From contig JAFYBN010000119.1 of the NCBI GenBank assembly GCA_017540175.1, positions 21,979-85,978 of the forward strand: 64,000 nt of DNA, read 5' to 3'. A model generated the notes under the pieces. That model was not told where the DNA came from. It did not search any database and was given only the letters and a program-made list of their open reading frames with translations. Both the position numbers and the translations under genes were made by a program. Source of the stretch: Clostridia bacterium. Lineage in GTDB: Bacteria; Bacillota; Clostridia; Oscillospirales; CAG-272. Shown here piece by piece: positions 36,265 through 44,624 of this stretch (positions within the stretch are counted from its first letter, which is position 1; the number at the start of each line of letters is the position of its first letter).

Positions 36265-37506
36265 TCATCCCTTTTTCATCTCCGCTTCGATGTCCCCGAT
36301 CGTGCGCGGGACGTTCACGCCGAGATTTTCGCATCCGTCGGGCGTCACAAGGCAGTTGTCCTCCACGCGGAAGCCGATGCCCCATTCCTCGCAGTAGATC
36401 CCGATGTCAACGCAGAAGACCATGCCAGGCGCGACGAATTCCGGCCGAACGACGATGTCGTGCGTGTCGAAGCCGACGTGATGGGAGCCGCCGTGCCACA
36501 TGAGCTTTCCAATGTTCTCGAAGCGGTCGACGAGCCCGTAATCGTGAAGGTACTCATAGCAGAAGCGCTTTGCCTCCCGGTCGACTTCTTCCATCGGATA
36601 ACCGGGTTTGATCGTCGAGAAGAGATGCTGGCTCGTTTCGTATGCGGCTGTATAAAGGAGTCTCTGCTTTTCGCTGAATTTCCCGTTCAAAGGGAAGCCG
36701 CGGGAGATGTCGCATCCGACAAAATCATAGCAAGCGCCGACGTCACACAGCACCATGTCTCCGTCATGCGCCGTTCCTTCGTACGCGTAATAGTGAATGC
36801 AGAAGTTGTTCTTCCCCGCGGAGATGATCGATGGGAAACCGGGTTCGAGACAACCGTTTTTTACGAGCGCGTTGTCGTAAAGCATTTTGATCTCATATTC
36901 CTTCATACCGTCCCGCACGCCTCGCATCATGGCGCGGATGCCGTCCCCGGTGATCCGGACCGCCTCGCGCATGGCGGCGATTTCGCAGTCCGCCTTGATC
37001 GTGCGCAAAGCTGCGAGGATGGGGCGGCTGTTTTCGATTTCCGGCGCGGGGTTCTGCTGCGCGAGCCGCGCGGCAAAGCGGTGCGCCTCCGTGTAATCGC
37101 GCTCCGCTCTCGTGGTGTCGAGATCGAGGCAGACCGTCACGGCGGACCGGATCGCTGCGGCGAAATCCGGTTCGAAATCCGCGGTGTAACCGATTTCTTC
37201 GATGCCCGAGAGCCTCTGCGCCTCGTCCGCTTTCGTGCGTCTGCCCGTCCAGCGCTCCTTCAGGAGATCGGGAGGGAGAAGGTACAGCTTTTCCGCAGTC
37301 TTTCCGCCTTCCTTTTTGATCATGAGGATCAGTCCCGCGTCCCGGGCAATCCCGGTGAGATAAACGAAATTGCGGTCGGAGAAGAAGGGATAGTCCTCGT
37401 CCGCGCGTTTTCTCGGCGCAAAACCGGAGAAGAACAGCGCGACCGAGCCGTCCTTCATTTTCTCGGCAAGTCTTTTTCTGTTGTTCTGATAAAACGATGC
37501 CTGCAT
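36265..37506 (-). CDS. Xaa-Pro aminopeptidase (M24B)
   Basis: A 413-residue peptidase removing an N-terminal residue next to proline. The N-terminal creatinase-like domain (FSDRNFVYLTGIARDAGLIL) precedes the pita-bread domain. Metal ligands are all visible: VLCDVGACYDFVGCDISRGF (two Asp), GGSHHVGFDTHD (His), and CVDIGIYCEEWGIGFRVEDNCLVT (two Glu). It lies between SGNH and GH127 genes, with stop-start overlap to GH127, which points to joint breakdown of Pro-rich arabinosylated peptides (inference). Confidence 0.95.
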   Translation of the reverse strand: MQASFYQNNRKRLAEKMKDGSVALFFSGFAPRKRADEDYPFFSDRNFVYLTGIARDAGLILMIKKEGGKTAEKLYLLPPDLLKERWTGRRTKADEAQRLSGIEEIGYTADFEPDFAAAIRSAVTVCLDLDTTRAERDYTEAHRFAARLAQQNPAPEIENSRPILAALRTIKADCEIAAMREAVRITGDGIRAMMRGVRDGMKEYEIKMLYDNALVKNGCLEPGFPSIISAGKNNFCIHYYAYEGTAHDGDMVLCDVGACYDFVGCDISRGFPLNGKFSEKQRLLYTAAYETSQHLFSTIKPGYPMEEVDREAKRFCYEYLHDYGLVDRFENIGKLMWHGGSHHVGFDTHDIVVRPEFVAPGMVFCVDIGIYCEEWGIGFRVEDNCLVTPDGCENLGVNVPRTIGDIEAEMKKG

Positions 37507-37536
37507 AATATGCTCCTTGTACTTTTCAAGATTTGA

Positions 37537-38598
37537 TCAGAATCCGAGCGCTGTTTTCACCGCCGCGCCGATGCCGCGCGCCATGCGGTAAAATCCGAGG
37601 TCGTTCGGATGGCAGCCGTCCACGGTGCAGGAATCGGCGAAATCTCCGTCGAACAAGTGCGCGCCGTCAACGAAAAGAACGTTTTTGTCTCCCGCCCCGA
37701 GCGCGCGGCGGTATGTGCCGATCACGACCTCGCGCCGTCCGACATCGACTGGATCGTCGGGATGGAAGTCCGGTCTCGTGACGAACACGATCGGCACCTC
37801 CGGATGCGCGGCGCGGTAAGTCTCGTAAAGCGGGAAATGCCGCGCGGCAAGGGTCTGTGCGTCCTGTTCGTTGTGGTCGTAGTCGCAGACGAAAACCGAC
37901 GCGTCCAGAGACGCGAGATACGCCGCCATCGCGGACTCCCCGTGTGCGTTTCCCGAAAAGCCGAGATTGATGAAATCGCAGTCGAGCGCACGGGAGATCA
38001 TCGCCTGATAAGCGTTTCCGGGGCGGGAAGCGCATCCCCCCTGCGTGATCGAAGAGCCGTAATAGACAACGGGCTTTTCGATGGAATAAGGCTCCGCTTC
38101 TTCGAGAAGGGCGTCCGCATCGAGCCCGATATAAACCTCTTCTACAGGATCGTACAGCGGCATATTCACGGTATAGGTGTGAAGACCGCCGTCGGTCGGA
38201 CGCCAGGTCTCAAAGCCGTGGCTTCGCGCGCCGGGGATGAACGAGCCGACATAGCGGTATTCTCCCTTGTCGCTCGCGTACAGATCGAAGCCTGCCTGCC
38301 CCACCATGGTGATGTGCGCCATGATGCCGTGATCGGGCATGACGGCTTTTAAGGCAATGCGGGTCGAATTCGTGCGGAAGCGGATCCTGCCGCCCGCCGT
38401 ATTCGTCGCGAGATAACGCACCCCGGCGGAAACGGTCGCCGCGATTTCATCCGGCATCCGGGTAAAGGCCACGCCGGGTTTAGACGGCATGAGGCCGTGG
38501 ATGCGGAACGGGCTTTTTTTGACGTCGAGCCACACGAGGTTCGACAAACCGATGGAGGATTCAACCTTCAGATTCGGGTCAAGGTCTGCGATTTTCAT
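37537..38598 (-). CDS. Two-domain SGNH/GDSL hydrolase (carbohydrate esterase type)
   Basis: A 353-residue protein with an N-terminal beta-sandwich of about 165 residues and a C-terminal SGNH domain. VVYYGSSITQGGCASRPGNAY holds block I with the nucleophile Ser. INLGFSGNAHGE is block II (Gly and Asn nearby), and DGCHPNDLGFYRMA is block V with catalytic Asp and His. Proteins of this build deacetylate polysaccharides or sugars. No signal peptide. It is the first gene of the GH127 operon. Confidence 0.9.
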   Translation of the reverse strand: MKIADLDPNLKVESSIGLSNLVWLDVKKSPFRIHGLMPSKPGVAFTRMPDEIAATVSAGVRYLATNTAGGRIRFRTNSTRIALKAVMPDHGIMAHITMVGQAGFDLYASDKGEYRYVGSFIPGARSHGFETWRPTDGGLHTYTVNMPLYDPVEEVYIGLDADALLEEAEPYSIEKPVVYYGSSITQGGCASRPGNAYQAMISRALDCDFINLGFSGNAHGESAMAAYLASLDASVFVCDYDHNEQDAQTLAARHFPLYETYRAAHPEVPIVFVTRPDFHPDDPVDVGRREVVIGTYRRALGAGDKNVLFVDGAHLFDGDFADSCTVDGCHPNDLGFYRMARGIGAAVKTALGF

Positions 38599-38632
38599 GT
38601 CTGCCTCTCATATGGAAAGATTTTTCGTCCTT

Positions 38633-38661
38633 ATCATATCACAAAGCGCGGCGGATTGCAA
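38633..38661 (-). promoter_or_regulatory. Promoter of SGNH-M24-GH127
   Basis: Minus-strand TTGCAA (38656-38661), 17 bases, TATGAT (38633-38638). Confidence 0.65.
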
Positions 38662-38729
38662 GGCATTTTCTTGCCGTGCGTGGCATTTGACTCACGAAAA
38701 GACGATTTGTAAACAATCCGTAAAGCCGC

Positions 38730-38780
38730 TTGACAAGTTCACTCTAATGTGTTAGACTGAAATTACTCTAATGCATTAGA
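38730..38780 (+). promoter_or_regulatory. blaI-blaR promoter with two BlaI operators
   Basis: TTGACA (38730-38735), 17 bases, TAGACT (38753-38758). Two 14-bp palindromes overlap it: TCTAATGTGTTAGA (38743-38756, near perfect, between -35 and -10) and TCTAATGCATTAGA (38767-38780, perfect), 24 bp centre to centre. That spacing places two repressor dimers on almost the same DNA face. BlaI autoregulation is inferred from position. Confidence 0.85.
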
Positions 38781-38808
38781 CGATTTTGTTCTTTCTGTGA
38801 GGTGTACC

Positions 38809-39183
38809 GTGGAAACTCCGAAAATCTTCGAAAGCGAATACCGCTTCTGTCTGATCCTCTGGGAAAACGAGCCGGTTTCAAGCGGAGAGCTCGTGAAGCT
38901 CGCCGCGGCAGAGCTCGGATGGAAGCCCACCACCACATATACCGTGATCAAGCGTCTCTCCGAGCGGGGAGTTCTGAAAAACGAGCATTCCGTTGTGACC
39001 TCCCTCGTGTCTCGCGAGGAGGTAAGAGCAGCGGAGGCGGACGAGCTGATGGGGAAGAAATTTGACAATTCCCTGCCCGCCTTTCTCGCCGCGTTCGCAA
39101 GCCGCAGACACATTTCCGATTCCGAGCTCGACGAGATCCAGCGGATGATCGATGCCTACCGAAAGGAGCACCACAATGAGTGA
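38809..39183 (+). CDS. blaI: BlaI/MecI-family repressor
   Basis: A 124-residue winged-helix repressor. GTG 38809 is the best start, with GAGGTG upstream. FESEYRFCLILWENEPVSSGELVKLAAAELGWKPTTTYTVIKRLSERGVLKNE is the DNA-binding domain, and the C-terminal helices form the dimer and contain the usual protease-cleavage region. It overlaps the BlaR1-like gene by eight bases. No beta-lactamase gene is nearby, so targets other than its own operon are unknown. Confidence 0.93.
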   Translation: METPKIFESEYRFCLILWENEPVSSGELVKLAAAELGWKPTTTYTVIKRLSERGVLKNEHSVVTSLVSREEVRAAEADELMGKKFDNSLPAFLAAFASRRHISDSELDEIQRMIDAYRKEHHNE

Positions 39184-41236
39184 ATGGTTTCTGAAGCTGC
39201 TCAATATGAGCTTTTCCGCGGGTGTGCTTGTCTGCGTGATCGCTCTGATCCGGATCATTGCAGCAAGAAAAGCCCCGAAATGGCTCATGCCCGCGCTATG
39301 GGCGCTGGTAGGGGTTCGGCTGCTGCTCTTTTTCCCGCTTGAAAGCCCGCTCAGCCTGCTCCCCTCCGCCGAGCCGATTCCGTCCGATATCGCCATGATG
39401 CGGGAGCCCGCGCTCTCGACGAACATCGGGCTGATCGACGACGCCGTGAACCCCGTCGTGGCGGAAAGCTTCGCGCCCGCCGTGGGAGACAGCGTGAATC
39501 CGCTTCAGGTCTGGCTTGCCGTCGGAGCGGTCGTCTGGCTCGCCGGGATGATCGGGATGCTGCTGTACGCCGTGATTTCTTCCGTTCTCCTTGCCCGCAG
39601 GATGAGGAACGCAGAAAACGTATCCGGCAGGATTTATGCGGATGAGAGCTGCCCCGCTCCGTTCGTCTTCGGTGTCATCCGCCCGAGAATCTATCTTCCC
39701 GCAGGTCTGAACGAAGAGCAGACGGCTCACATCGTCGCGCACGAGGAGGCGCACATCCGTCGGCAGGATCACCTCATCAAGCCGCTCGGATTCCTTCTCC
39801 TCTCAGTGTACTGGTTCAATCCGCTGATCTGGCTCGCCTATATCCTTTTGTGCCGCGACATCGAATTCGCGTGCGACGAGCTTGTCGTGAAGAGCATGAC
39901 GCCCGAGAGCCGCGCGGATTACGCGGAGACCCTGCTCGCCGTCGGCGCGGACCGCACAACCCTCACCGCGTGTCCCGTCGCCTTCGCGGAAGCGGGGGTA
40001 AAGAGCCGGGTTCGCGCCGCGCTGAGTTACCGCAAGGGCGCGTTCTGGATCATCCTGCTCGGTGTCCTTGTCCTTGCCGCGCTCGCCGTGTTCTTCCTGA
40101 CCGATCCCATCCAAATCAAAAATCCCTGGACGCAGGAGTATGTCCCCGGCACGGGCAATATCCGCGGGAACGTCAACACGGAGTATTTCTCCTCCCTCGG
40201 CAGGGACTATGAAATCGGAGCGGACAAATACGGCGTAGCGGTTTTCAAAAACCCCGGGAAAGCTCTCTCCGCGCTCAAGTCCGAGCACGCGCAAGGCATA
40301 CGCCTGATCCGGGAAGCAAATGATCTGCCGCCGTTTTCGAGAGTACAACGCGTGCTTCGCTCCTACCGCAAGCTCGGCTTTCAGACAACGGGCGGCAGCG
40401 ACGCGGAAAACGAGGAAATACGAGCGGTCGCACGCGTGATCGACATCTATCTGAACAGCTTTGAGAATCACAAAAATCTGCCCGCCGCGGAACCGACAGA
40501 GGCTTCCGACGAAGCTGCCGTCGGCTTCTCCGTCCGTGTGGAAGAAGCCGGCAGGCTGATAGATGAGCTTCGGGAAAGCGCGGAGCAAATCGCTCCGTCC
40601 CAGAGAAGCGACAGGCTGAACGAAGAAGCAGACCGGCTCGAAGCCATGGTCGGCGCGCAGAAGGAGCTGCTTGACGCGTTTATGCTGGAGGTGGTTCGTT
40701 CCGATTTAAGAGCGGACATCGATTCGCTCTGGACGTTCCTCGATACAAACGATACGATCCTGAGCGCGAGAAATATCGCGGCAAAAGCGCTGCTGGACGG
40801 CTCCGATACGGTGGAAAGCTCCTCGGAGGATCATTTGTTTTCCCTTCCCGATGAGGTTGACTTTTCATCTCTTGACCTCGACGGCGTCACCTCGATCGAA
40901 ATCCACAGCGGCGTCACCGGGGCAAAAACCGTCATAACCGAACCGGCAGAAATTTCAGAAATCGTCTCCCTCGTGAAAGGGCTGAGCGCGAGTTCTCCCG
41001 AAAGCTCCCGGGGGTATTACGGCAGTTACGCCAGCGTCCGACTGTACAGGGCTGATCAGGATCTGCTGTCTTTTACACTGGGCCAACACGAAACGATCAA
41101 CTATCTTGATTACGAGGTGAATCACGGTTTTCTTTACCATGCGCGCTGGAAATCCGCCGATAAGACCGCGTTTGACGCGCTCGTCGCCGTGCTTTGGCTC
41201 TACATCGCGCCGGATGAACCCGCGCCCGTCAACTGA
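39176..41236 (+). CDS. BlaR1-like M56 membrane metallopeptidase with novel sensor tail
   Basis: A 686-residue protein; ATG 39176 follows GAAAGGAG. N-terminal membrane helices (FSAGVLVCVIALIRIIAA, WLMPALWALVGVRLLLFFPL, WLAVGAVVWLAGMIGMLLYAV) are followed by the zinc protease motif HIVAHEEAHIRRQDH with YWFNPLIWLAYILLCRDIEFACDE. A last membrane helix (FWIILLGVLVLAALAVFFLTD) leads to an outside domain of about 370 residues. That domain lacks the penicillin-binding SxxK/KTG motifs and instead has a helical region (RVEEAGRLIDELRESAEQI) and a beta domain. The sensed signal is therefore probably not a beta-lactam bound covalently. Confidence 0.9.
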   Translation: MSEWFLKLLNMSFSAGVLVCVIALIRIIAARKAPKWLMPALWALVGVRLLLFFPLESPLSLLPSAEPIPSDIAMMREPALSTNIGLIDDAVNPVVAESFAPAVGDSVNPLQVWLAVGAVVWLAGMIGMLLYAVISSVLLARRMRNAENVSGRIYADESCPAPFVFGVIRPRIYLPAGLNEEQTAHIVAHEEAHIRRQDHLIKPLGFLLLSVYWFNPLIWLAYILLCRDIEFACDELVVKSMTPESRADYAETLLAVGADRTTLTACPVAFAEAGVKSRVRAALSYRKGAFWIILLGVLVLAALAVFFLTDPIQIKNPWTQEYVPGTGNIRGNVNTEYFSSLGRDYEIGADKYGVAVFKNPGKALSALKSEHAQGIRLIREANDLPPFSRVQRVLRSYRKLGFQTTGGSDAENEEIRAVARVIDIYLNSFENHKNLPAAEPTEASDEAAVGFSVRVEEAGRLIDELRESAEQIAPSQRSDRLNEEADRLEAMVGAQKELLDAFMLEVVRSDLRADIDSLWTFLDTNDTILSARNIAAKALLDGSDTVESSSEDHLFSLPDEVDFSSLDLDGVTSIEIHSGVTGAKTVITEPAEISEIVSLVKGLSASSPESSRGYYGSYASVRLYRADQDLLSFTLGQHETINYLDYEVNHGFLYHARWKSADKTAFDALVAVLWLYIAPDEPAPVN

Positions 41237-41310
41237 TGATCGGCTAATCAGATCAGAGTTCAGGGCGGAATGAACATGCCCCCTATTTTGAAGAAATTTC
41301 AAAAACCCCC

Positions 41311-41339
41311 TTGACAAACGCCTCCCGCGGTGCTATAAT
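41311..41339 (+). promoter_or_regulatory. Promoter of tRNA-Pro
   Basis: TTGACA (41311-41316), 17 bases, TATAAT (41334-41339), both perfect. Confidence 0.88.
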
Positions 41340-41359
41340 GTGGAAGCTGTGAAGAGCAT

Positions 41360-41432
41360 CTGGGTGTGGCGCAGTTGGGAGCGCGCTACCTTGGGGTGGT
41401 AGAGGCCGCTGGTTCAAGTCCAGTCACTCAGA
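41360..41432 (+). tRNA. tRNA-Pro(GGG)
   Basis: A 73-base cloverleaf. The acceptor stem is CTGGGTG/CACTCAG with one G-U pair; the D arm is GCGCAGTTGGGAGCGC, the anticodon arm CTACC-TTGGGGT-GGTAG with anticodon GGG, and the T arm CTGG-TTCAAGT-CCAG. The discriminator is A, and the 3' CCA is not encoded. A consensus promoter is 20 bases upstream and a terminator follows. No repeat of its 3' end is seen nearby, so there is no sign of an integrated element. Confidence 0.95.
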
Positions 41433-41444
41433 GAAAGAAAAAAG

Positions 41445-41482
41445 CGTTGATCCGGTGGGATTCCATAAGATCAACGTTTTTT
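41445..41482 (+). terminator. Terminator of tRNA-Pro
   Basis: CGTTGATC (41445-41452) pairs with GATCAACG (41469-41476), then T6. Confidence 0.85.
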
Positions 41483-41532
41483 CTTCGGTTTTCTCTTTCC
41501 GTTCGATTTCAAAACCGCGGAGGTATGACGAG

Positions 41533-42333
41533 ATGAGCATGAAAACCGAATACCTGACGATTCCGGACGACGGAGAGCTGAAGAGCGTCCTCGGCGCAGA
41601 CGTCTTAGCGCGGGAAACGGTGCACGAATGGCAGCTTTCACGTGTCGAAAAAATCACCGCGGGGCGGGATGTTTTTATCCTGAAAACACAGCTTGCCGCC
41701 GCTTCCGTTGAACGGGCTTTTTTCGAAAATGTCGACCATCCCCTGCTCTGCCGACCGATCGCCGCATTTCCCTCTGGCGACTGCGACGCGCTCCTCTTCC
41801 CGTTACTCACGGGCGAGCCGGACGACTGGACCTCGATGACGGATGAGGAGATACGACGCCGCGCGAGGGAGCTTACCGCGCCCTTCTTCTCGCTCGACGC
41901 ACCGCATTATTTTGATTACTCCTCGCCCGCCGCGCTGAACATCGCTTTTGCTTCCGTACGAAATGTGCTGAAAGATGCGGGGATGGGAGAGGATGAGCTC
42001 GAAGCTCTCGGGAGCGCGCTCCGTGAAAACTGCGGCGCATTCTTCGAAGAGCAGGTCGGTCTTCTGCACGGCGACCTCACTGAGGGCAACGTGCTCGGCG
42101 GCATTCTCATCGACTGGCAGAGACCGATCCTCGGTCCGCGTCCGCTGGACGAGGAGCTCGCCCTGCTCCTCTCAAGAAGAGCTGTAACGGGCGTATTCGG
42201 AGGGCTCGCGCACTTCGCTCTGTGCCATTGGTTCGCACACGCGTACGCGCATTTTCTGAGGGTCCCCTTCGTGTGTGCCATGGCGGTCCGATTCGCGCGG
42301 GAATCTCTCAAAATCCTCCCGAAAGGAGTGTAA
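41533..42333 (+). CDS. Aminoglycoside phosphotransferase-like (APH) small-molecule kinase
   Basis: A 266-residue protein with a degenerate protein-kinase-like fold. LLHGDLTEGNVLGGILIDWQRPILGPRPLDEELALL contains the catalytic HGDxxxxN loop and the metal Asp of the DW motif. The N-lobe Lys is probably in RDVFILKTQ. Substrate is unknown: choline, hexosamine and fructosamine kinases share this fold, and antibiotic resistance is not implied. ATG 41533 follows GGAGG at about ten bases. The next small gene begins three bases after the stop. Confidence 0.8.
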   Translation: MSMKTEYLTIPDDGELKSVLGADVLARETVHEWQLSRVEKITAGRDVFILKTQLAAASVERAFFENVDHPLLCRPIAAFPSGDCDALLFPLLTGEPDDWTSMTDEEIRRRARELTAPFFSLDAPHYFDYSSPAALNIAFASVRNVLKDAGMGEDELEALGSALRENCGAFFEEQVGLLHGDLTEGNVLGGILIDWQRPILGPRPLDEELALLLSRRAVTGVFGGLAHFALCHWFAHAYAHFLRVPFVCAMAVRFARESLKILPKGV

Positions 42334-42336
42334 AAA

Positions 42337-42564
42337 ATGTTTTTCCTCAAATCCAAAGCGGAAAAAGAGCTCGACGGCATTCTTGCTGAGTTGAAAGCCA
42401 ATCTCGAAAACAATTACAAAAGCACGGCGCAGGCGGCAAGAGTGAAGCTCGGCGAACGGACGGAGGAGCTTTACAAAGCCGGAAAGCTCACGGAGAAAGC
42501 CTATAAAAAGTATAAGGACCTCTTTGAGGAATACAGCCTTTCGATGCGGAATTACCACCACTGA
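42337..42564 (+). CDS. Small helical protein, function unknown
   Basis: A 75-residue, Lys/Glu-rich protein with GAAAGGAG ahead of ATG 42337. It is almost entirely predicted helix: a first helix with heptad-like Leu/Ala spacing (KELDGILAELKANLENNY), a second (AQAARVKLGERTEELYKAG) and a short third (TEKAYKKYKDLFEEY). It resembles generic small coiled-coil proteins of Bacillota. It starts three bases after the APH-like kinase and is very likely co-expressed with it. Confidence 0.75.
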   Translation: MFFLKSKAEKELDGILAELKANLENNYKSTAQAARVKLGERTEELYKAGKLTEKAYKKYKDLFEEYSLSMRNYHH

Positions 42565-42627
42565 CCGGATCAATTGTTCATGGCATTTTCCACAAGGCCC
42601 CCTTGGCAGCTTTGTTGAAGTTCCATA

Positions 42628-42657
42628 TTGACGCATGCTCCGGATTCATGATATAAT
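42628..42657 (+). promoter_or_regulatory. Promoter of lipoprotein copy 2
   Basis: TTGACG (42628-42633), 18 bases, TATAAT (42652-42657). Confidence 0.75.
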
Positions 42658-42695
42658 TAAGTGACTTTATAATATTCTTCGAAAGGATTATTTTC

Positions 42696-44207
42696 ATGAA
42701 AAAAAGCATCGCTCTTCTTCTGTGCATCCTGATGCTGCTGCCGCTCGCAGTGTCTTGCAGCAACAATTCCCAGACCGGCGGCACGGAAACCGCTCCCACG
42801 CAGACCGGGACCGTGACCCCGACCGCCGCGGAAAACGTCGACGACGAGAACCTTACGGACTACGAACGCCGCCAGCTCATACCGGACGATCTTCCGGACG
42901 TGAAATTCGACGGCAAGATCTTCCGGGTGCTGACCACATCGGACGGATACGGCGGAAAAATCATCAAGCGCGACGAGATCGTCGTGGATGAGCTGAACGG
43001 CGACGCCTGCAACGACGCGGTCTACAACCGGAACATCAATATCGAAGAACGTTTCGGCATCAAAATCGAGTGTGAAACGGACGACAACCCTCAGACCTAC
43101 GTCAACACGCTCGTCACTTCCGGAACGAACGACTACCAGCTCGTCGGCTTTTACAACTATCTCGCGGCATCCGCCATCAGTGCGGGCTCCCTGCTGAACT
43201 GGCATGAAGTTCCGAACGTGAACCTTGACAAGCCCTGGCACAACTCCCTCGCAAACGACAACGCCACGATTTTCGGCAAGCTCTTCGCGATCTGCTCCGA
43301 CCTTTCGATCACGTCGATGACCTATACCTACGGCATCTTCGCGAACATCCCCATGCTCGACGACGTGGGCTTCAAAACCTCCGATATCTACGGTACAGTC
43401 ACCGAGGGCAAGTGGACGATCGATTACTTTACTTCCATCGTAGCTGACATGTATCAGGACAAGAACGGCGACGGCAAGCAGGACAAGGACGACATCTACG
43501 GCTTCGGCTATGAAGTCACCAACCCCGCGGACGTCTGGCTCGCCGCGTTCGACCAGCCCCTCACGCAGCCCGATCCCGAAAAGGGCATCACCGTCACCTT
43601 CATGACGGACAAAACCGTCGCCGCGATCGAGAAGATGATCGACTTCCACTACAACAACCCCGGCGAATTCACCTACCCGAGCCAGTATGACGAAGAAACC
43701 TACTTCCTGAACTCGAAACTCGTCTTCGCGCCGCTGCGCTTCTATACCGCTTACAACGTCCTGCGCGAGATGGAAGATCCCTACACCATCGTTCCGTGGC
43801 CGAAATGGGATGAGGCGCAGGAAACCTATTATACGAACGCGGACGACAAGTTCACCGCTTTCGGTCTGCCGCTCACCGTCTATTCGGATCTCGATTACGT
43901 CACCGTGATTTACGAAGCGCTCTGTGCGGAGAGCTACAAGAAGGTCTATCCGGAATACTACGACACCGCGCTGAAGGGCAAGTATTCCGCCGAACGCGAG
44001 ACGGCGGAGATGGTCGATCTCATCATGGAAGGCCGCGCGTTCGACGTCGCGTTCGAGTTCTCGGGTACGCTCAGCGATCTGCCCTACCTGTTCCGCAAGC
44101 AGATCCAGTCCGGCAGCCCGAACATCGCCTCGAAGTACAAATCTATCGAAAAGAGTCTTTCGAAGAACGCCCCGAAACAGATCAACAAAATGTACGGCGG
44201 AGACTGA
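42696..44207 (+). CDS. Extracellular solute-binding lipoprotein (ABC family 1), copy 2
   Basis: A 503-residue lipoprotein: signal MKKSIALLLCILMLLPLAVSC with the lipid-attached Cys21, a Thr-rich linker, then the binding fold. YQDKNGDGKQDKDDIYGF is a canonical Ca-binding EF-hand-like loop and is the counterpart of the degenerate loop in copy 1 (12090-13589). The tail YYDTALKGKYSAERETAEMVDLI aligns with copy 1. It is transcribed alone, with promoter and terminator, and has no adjacent permease. It may deliver glycans to a shared ABC importer elsewhere. Confidence 0.87.
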   Translation: MKKSIALLLCILMLLPLAVSCSNNSQTGGTETAPTQTGTVTPTAAENVDDENLTDYERRQLIPDDLPDVKFDGKIFRVLTTSDGYGGKIIKRDEIVVDELNGDACNDAVYNRNINIEERFGIKIECETDDNPQTYVNTLVTSGTNDYQLVGFYNYLAASAISAGSLLNWHEVPNVNLDKPWHNSLANDNATIFGKLFAICSDLSITSMTYTYGIFANIPMLDDVGFKTSDIYGTVTEGKWTIDYFTSIVADMYQDKNGDGKQDKDDIYGFGYEVTNPADVWLAAFDQPLTQPDPEKGITVTFMTDKTVAAIEKMIDFHYNNPGEFTYPSQYDEETYFLNSKLVFAPLRFYTAYNVLREMEDPYTIVPWPKWDEAQETYYTNADDKFTAFGLPLTVYSDLDYVTVIYEALCAESYKKVYPEYYDTALKGKYSAERETAEMVDLIMEGRAFDVAFEFSGTLSDLPYLFRKQIQSGSPNIASKYKSIEKSLSKNAPKQINKMYGGD

Positions 44208-44220
44208 TCCCTCCGACCGT

Positions 44221-44267
44221 CGCCGCGCAGCTCTCTCGTTGTGAGTGAGCCGCGCGGCGGCTTTTTT
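44221..44267 (+). terminator. Terminator of lipoprotein copy 2
   Basis: GCCGCGC-a-GCTC... pairs with ...GAGC-c-GCGCGGC (44222-44258), then CGG and T6. Confidence 0.85.
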
Positions 44268-44277
44268 CCTTCCGCGG

Positions 44278-44306
44278 TTGATTTTTCTCTCGGAATGTGA
44301 TAGAAT
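44278..44306 (+). promoter_or_regulatory. Promoter of ACT-DUF711-methyltransferase
   Basis: TTGATT (44278-44283), 17 bases, TAGAAT (44301-44306). Confidence 0.65.
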
Positions 44307-44343
44307 AGAGCAAATCACGAAATTCGTTTCCAAAGGAGTTCTT

Positions 44344-44613
44344 ATGAAAGCAGTCATCACCGTCGTCGGCCGGGACACCGTCGGCATCCTCGCGAAGGTC
44401 GCGTCCGTTTGCGCCGATCACAACGCCAATATCGTTGACGTATCGCAGGCGGTCCTCTCCGAGATGTTTACCATGGTCATGGTCGTTGATATCTCGGATC
44501 TGAACAGCGAATTCTCCGGGCTCCAGAACGCTCTCAGCGCGCTGGGCGACACGATCGGTATGAAAATCCACGTCATGCACGAGGACATTTTCAACTCGAT
44601 GCACCGCATCTGA
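44344..44613 (+). CDS. ACT-domain protein (UPF0237 family)
   Basis: An 89-residue single ACT domain. [38 protein letters not shown] is the ligand-binding beta-alpha-beta motif with the conserved Gly-Ile turn. Start at 44344 with AAAGGAG upstream. UPF0237 ACT proteins are small amino-acid-binding regulators and are usually paired with a DUF711/UPF0210 protein, exactly as here (11 bases to the next gene). The ligand is unknown. Confidence 0.93.
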   Translation: MKAVITVVGRDTVGILAKVASVCADHNANIVDVSQAVLSEMFTMVMVVDISDLNSEFSGLQNALSALGDTIGMKIHVMHEDIFNSMHRI

Positions 44614-44624
44614 GGAGGGTTCTG

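Noticed and set aside
41360-41432. tRNA-Pro as an integration site for a genomic island
   Set aside because: No duplicate of the tRNA 3' end, integrase or change of base composition is seen on either side.
41533-42333. Aminoglycoside resistance gene
   Set aside because: The kinase loop is present but the fold is shared by many metabolic kinases, and nothing around it suggests resistance.
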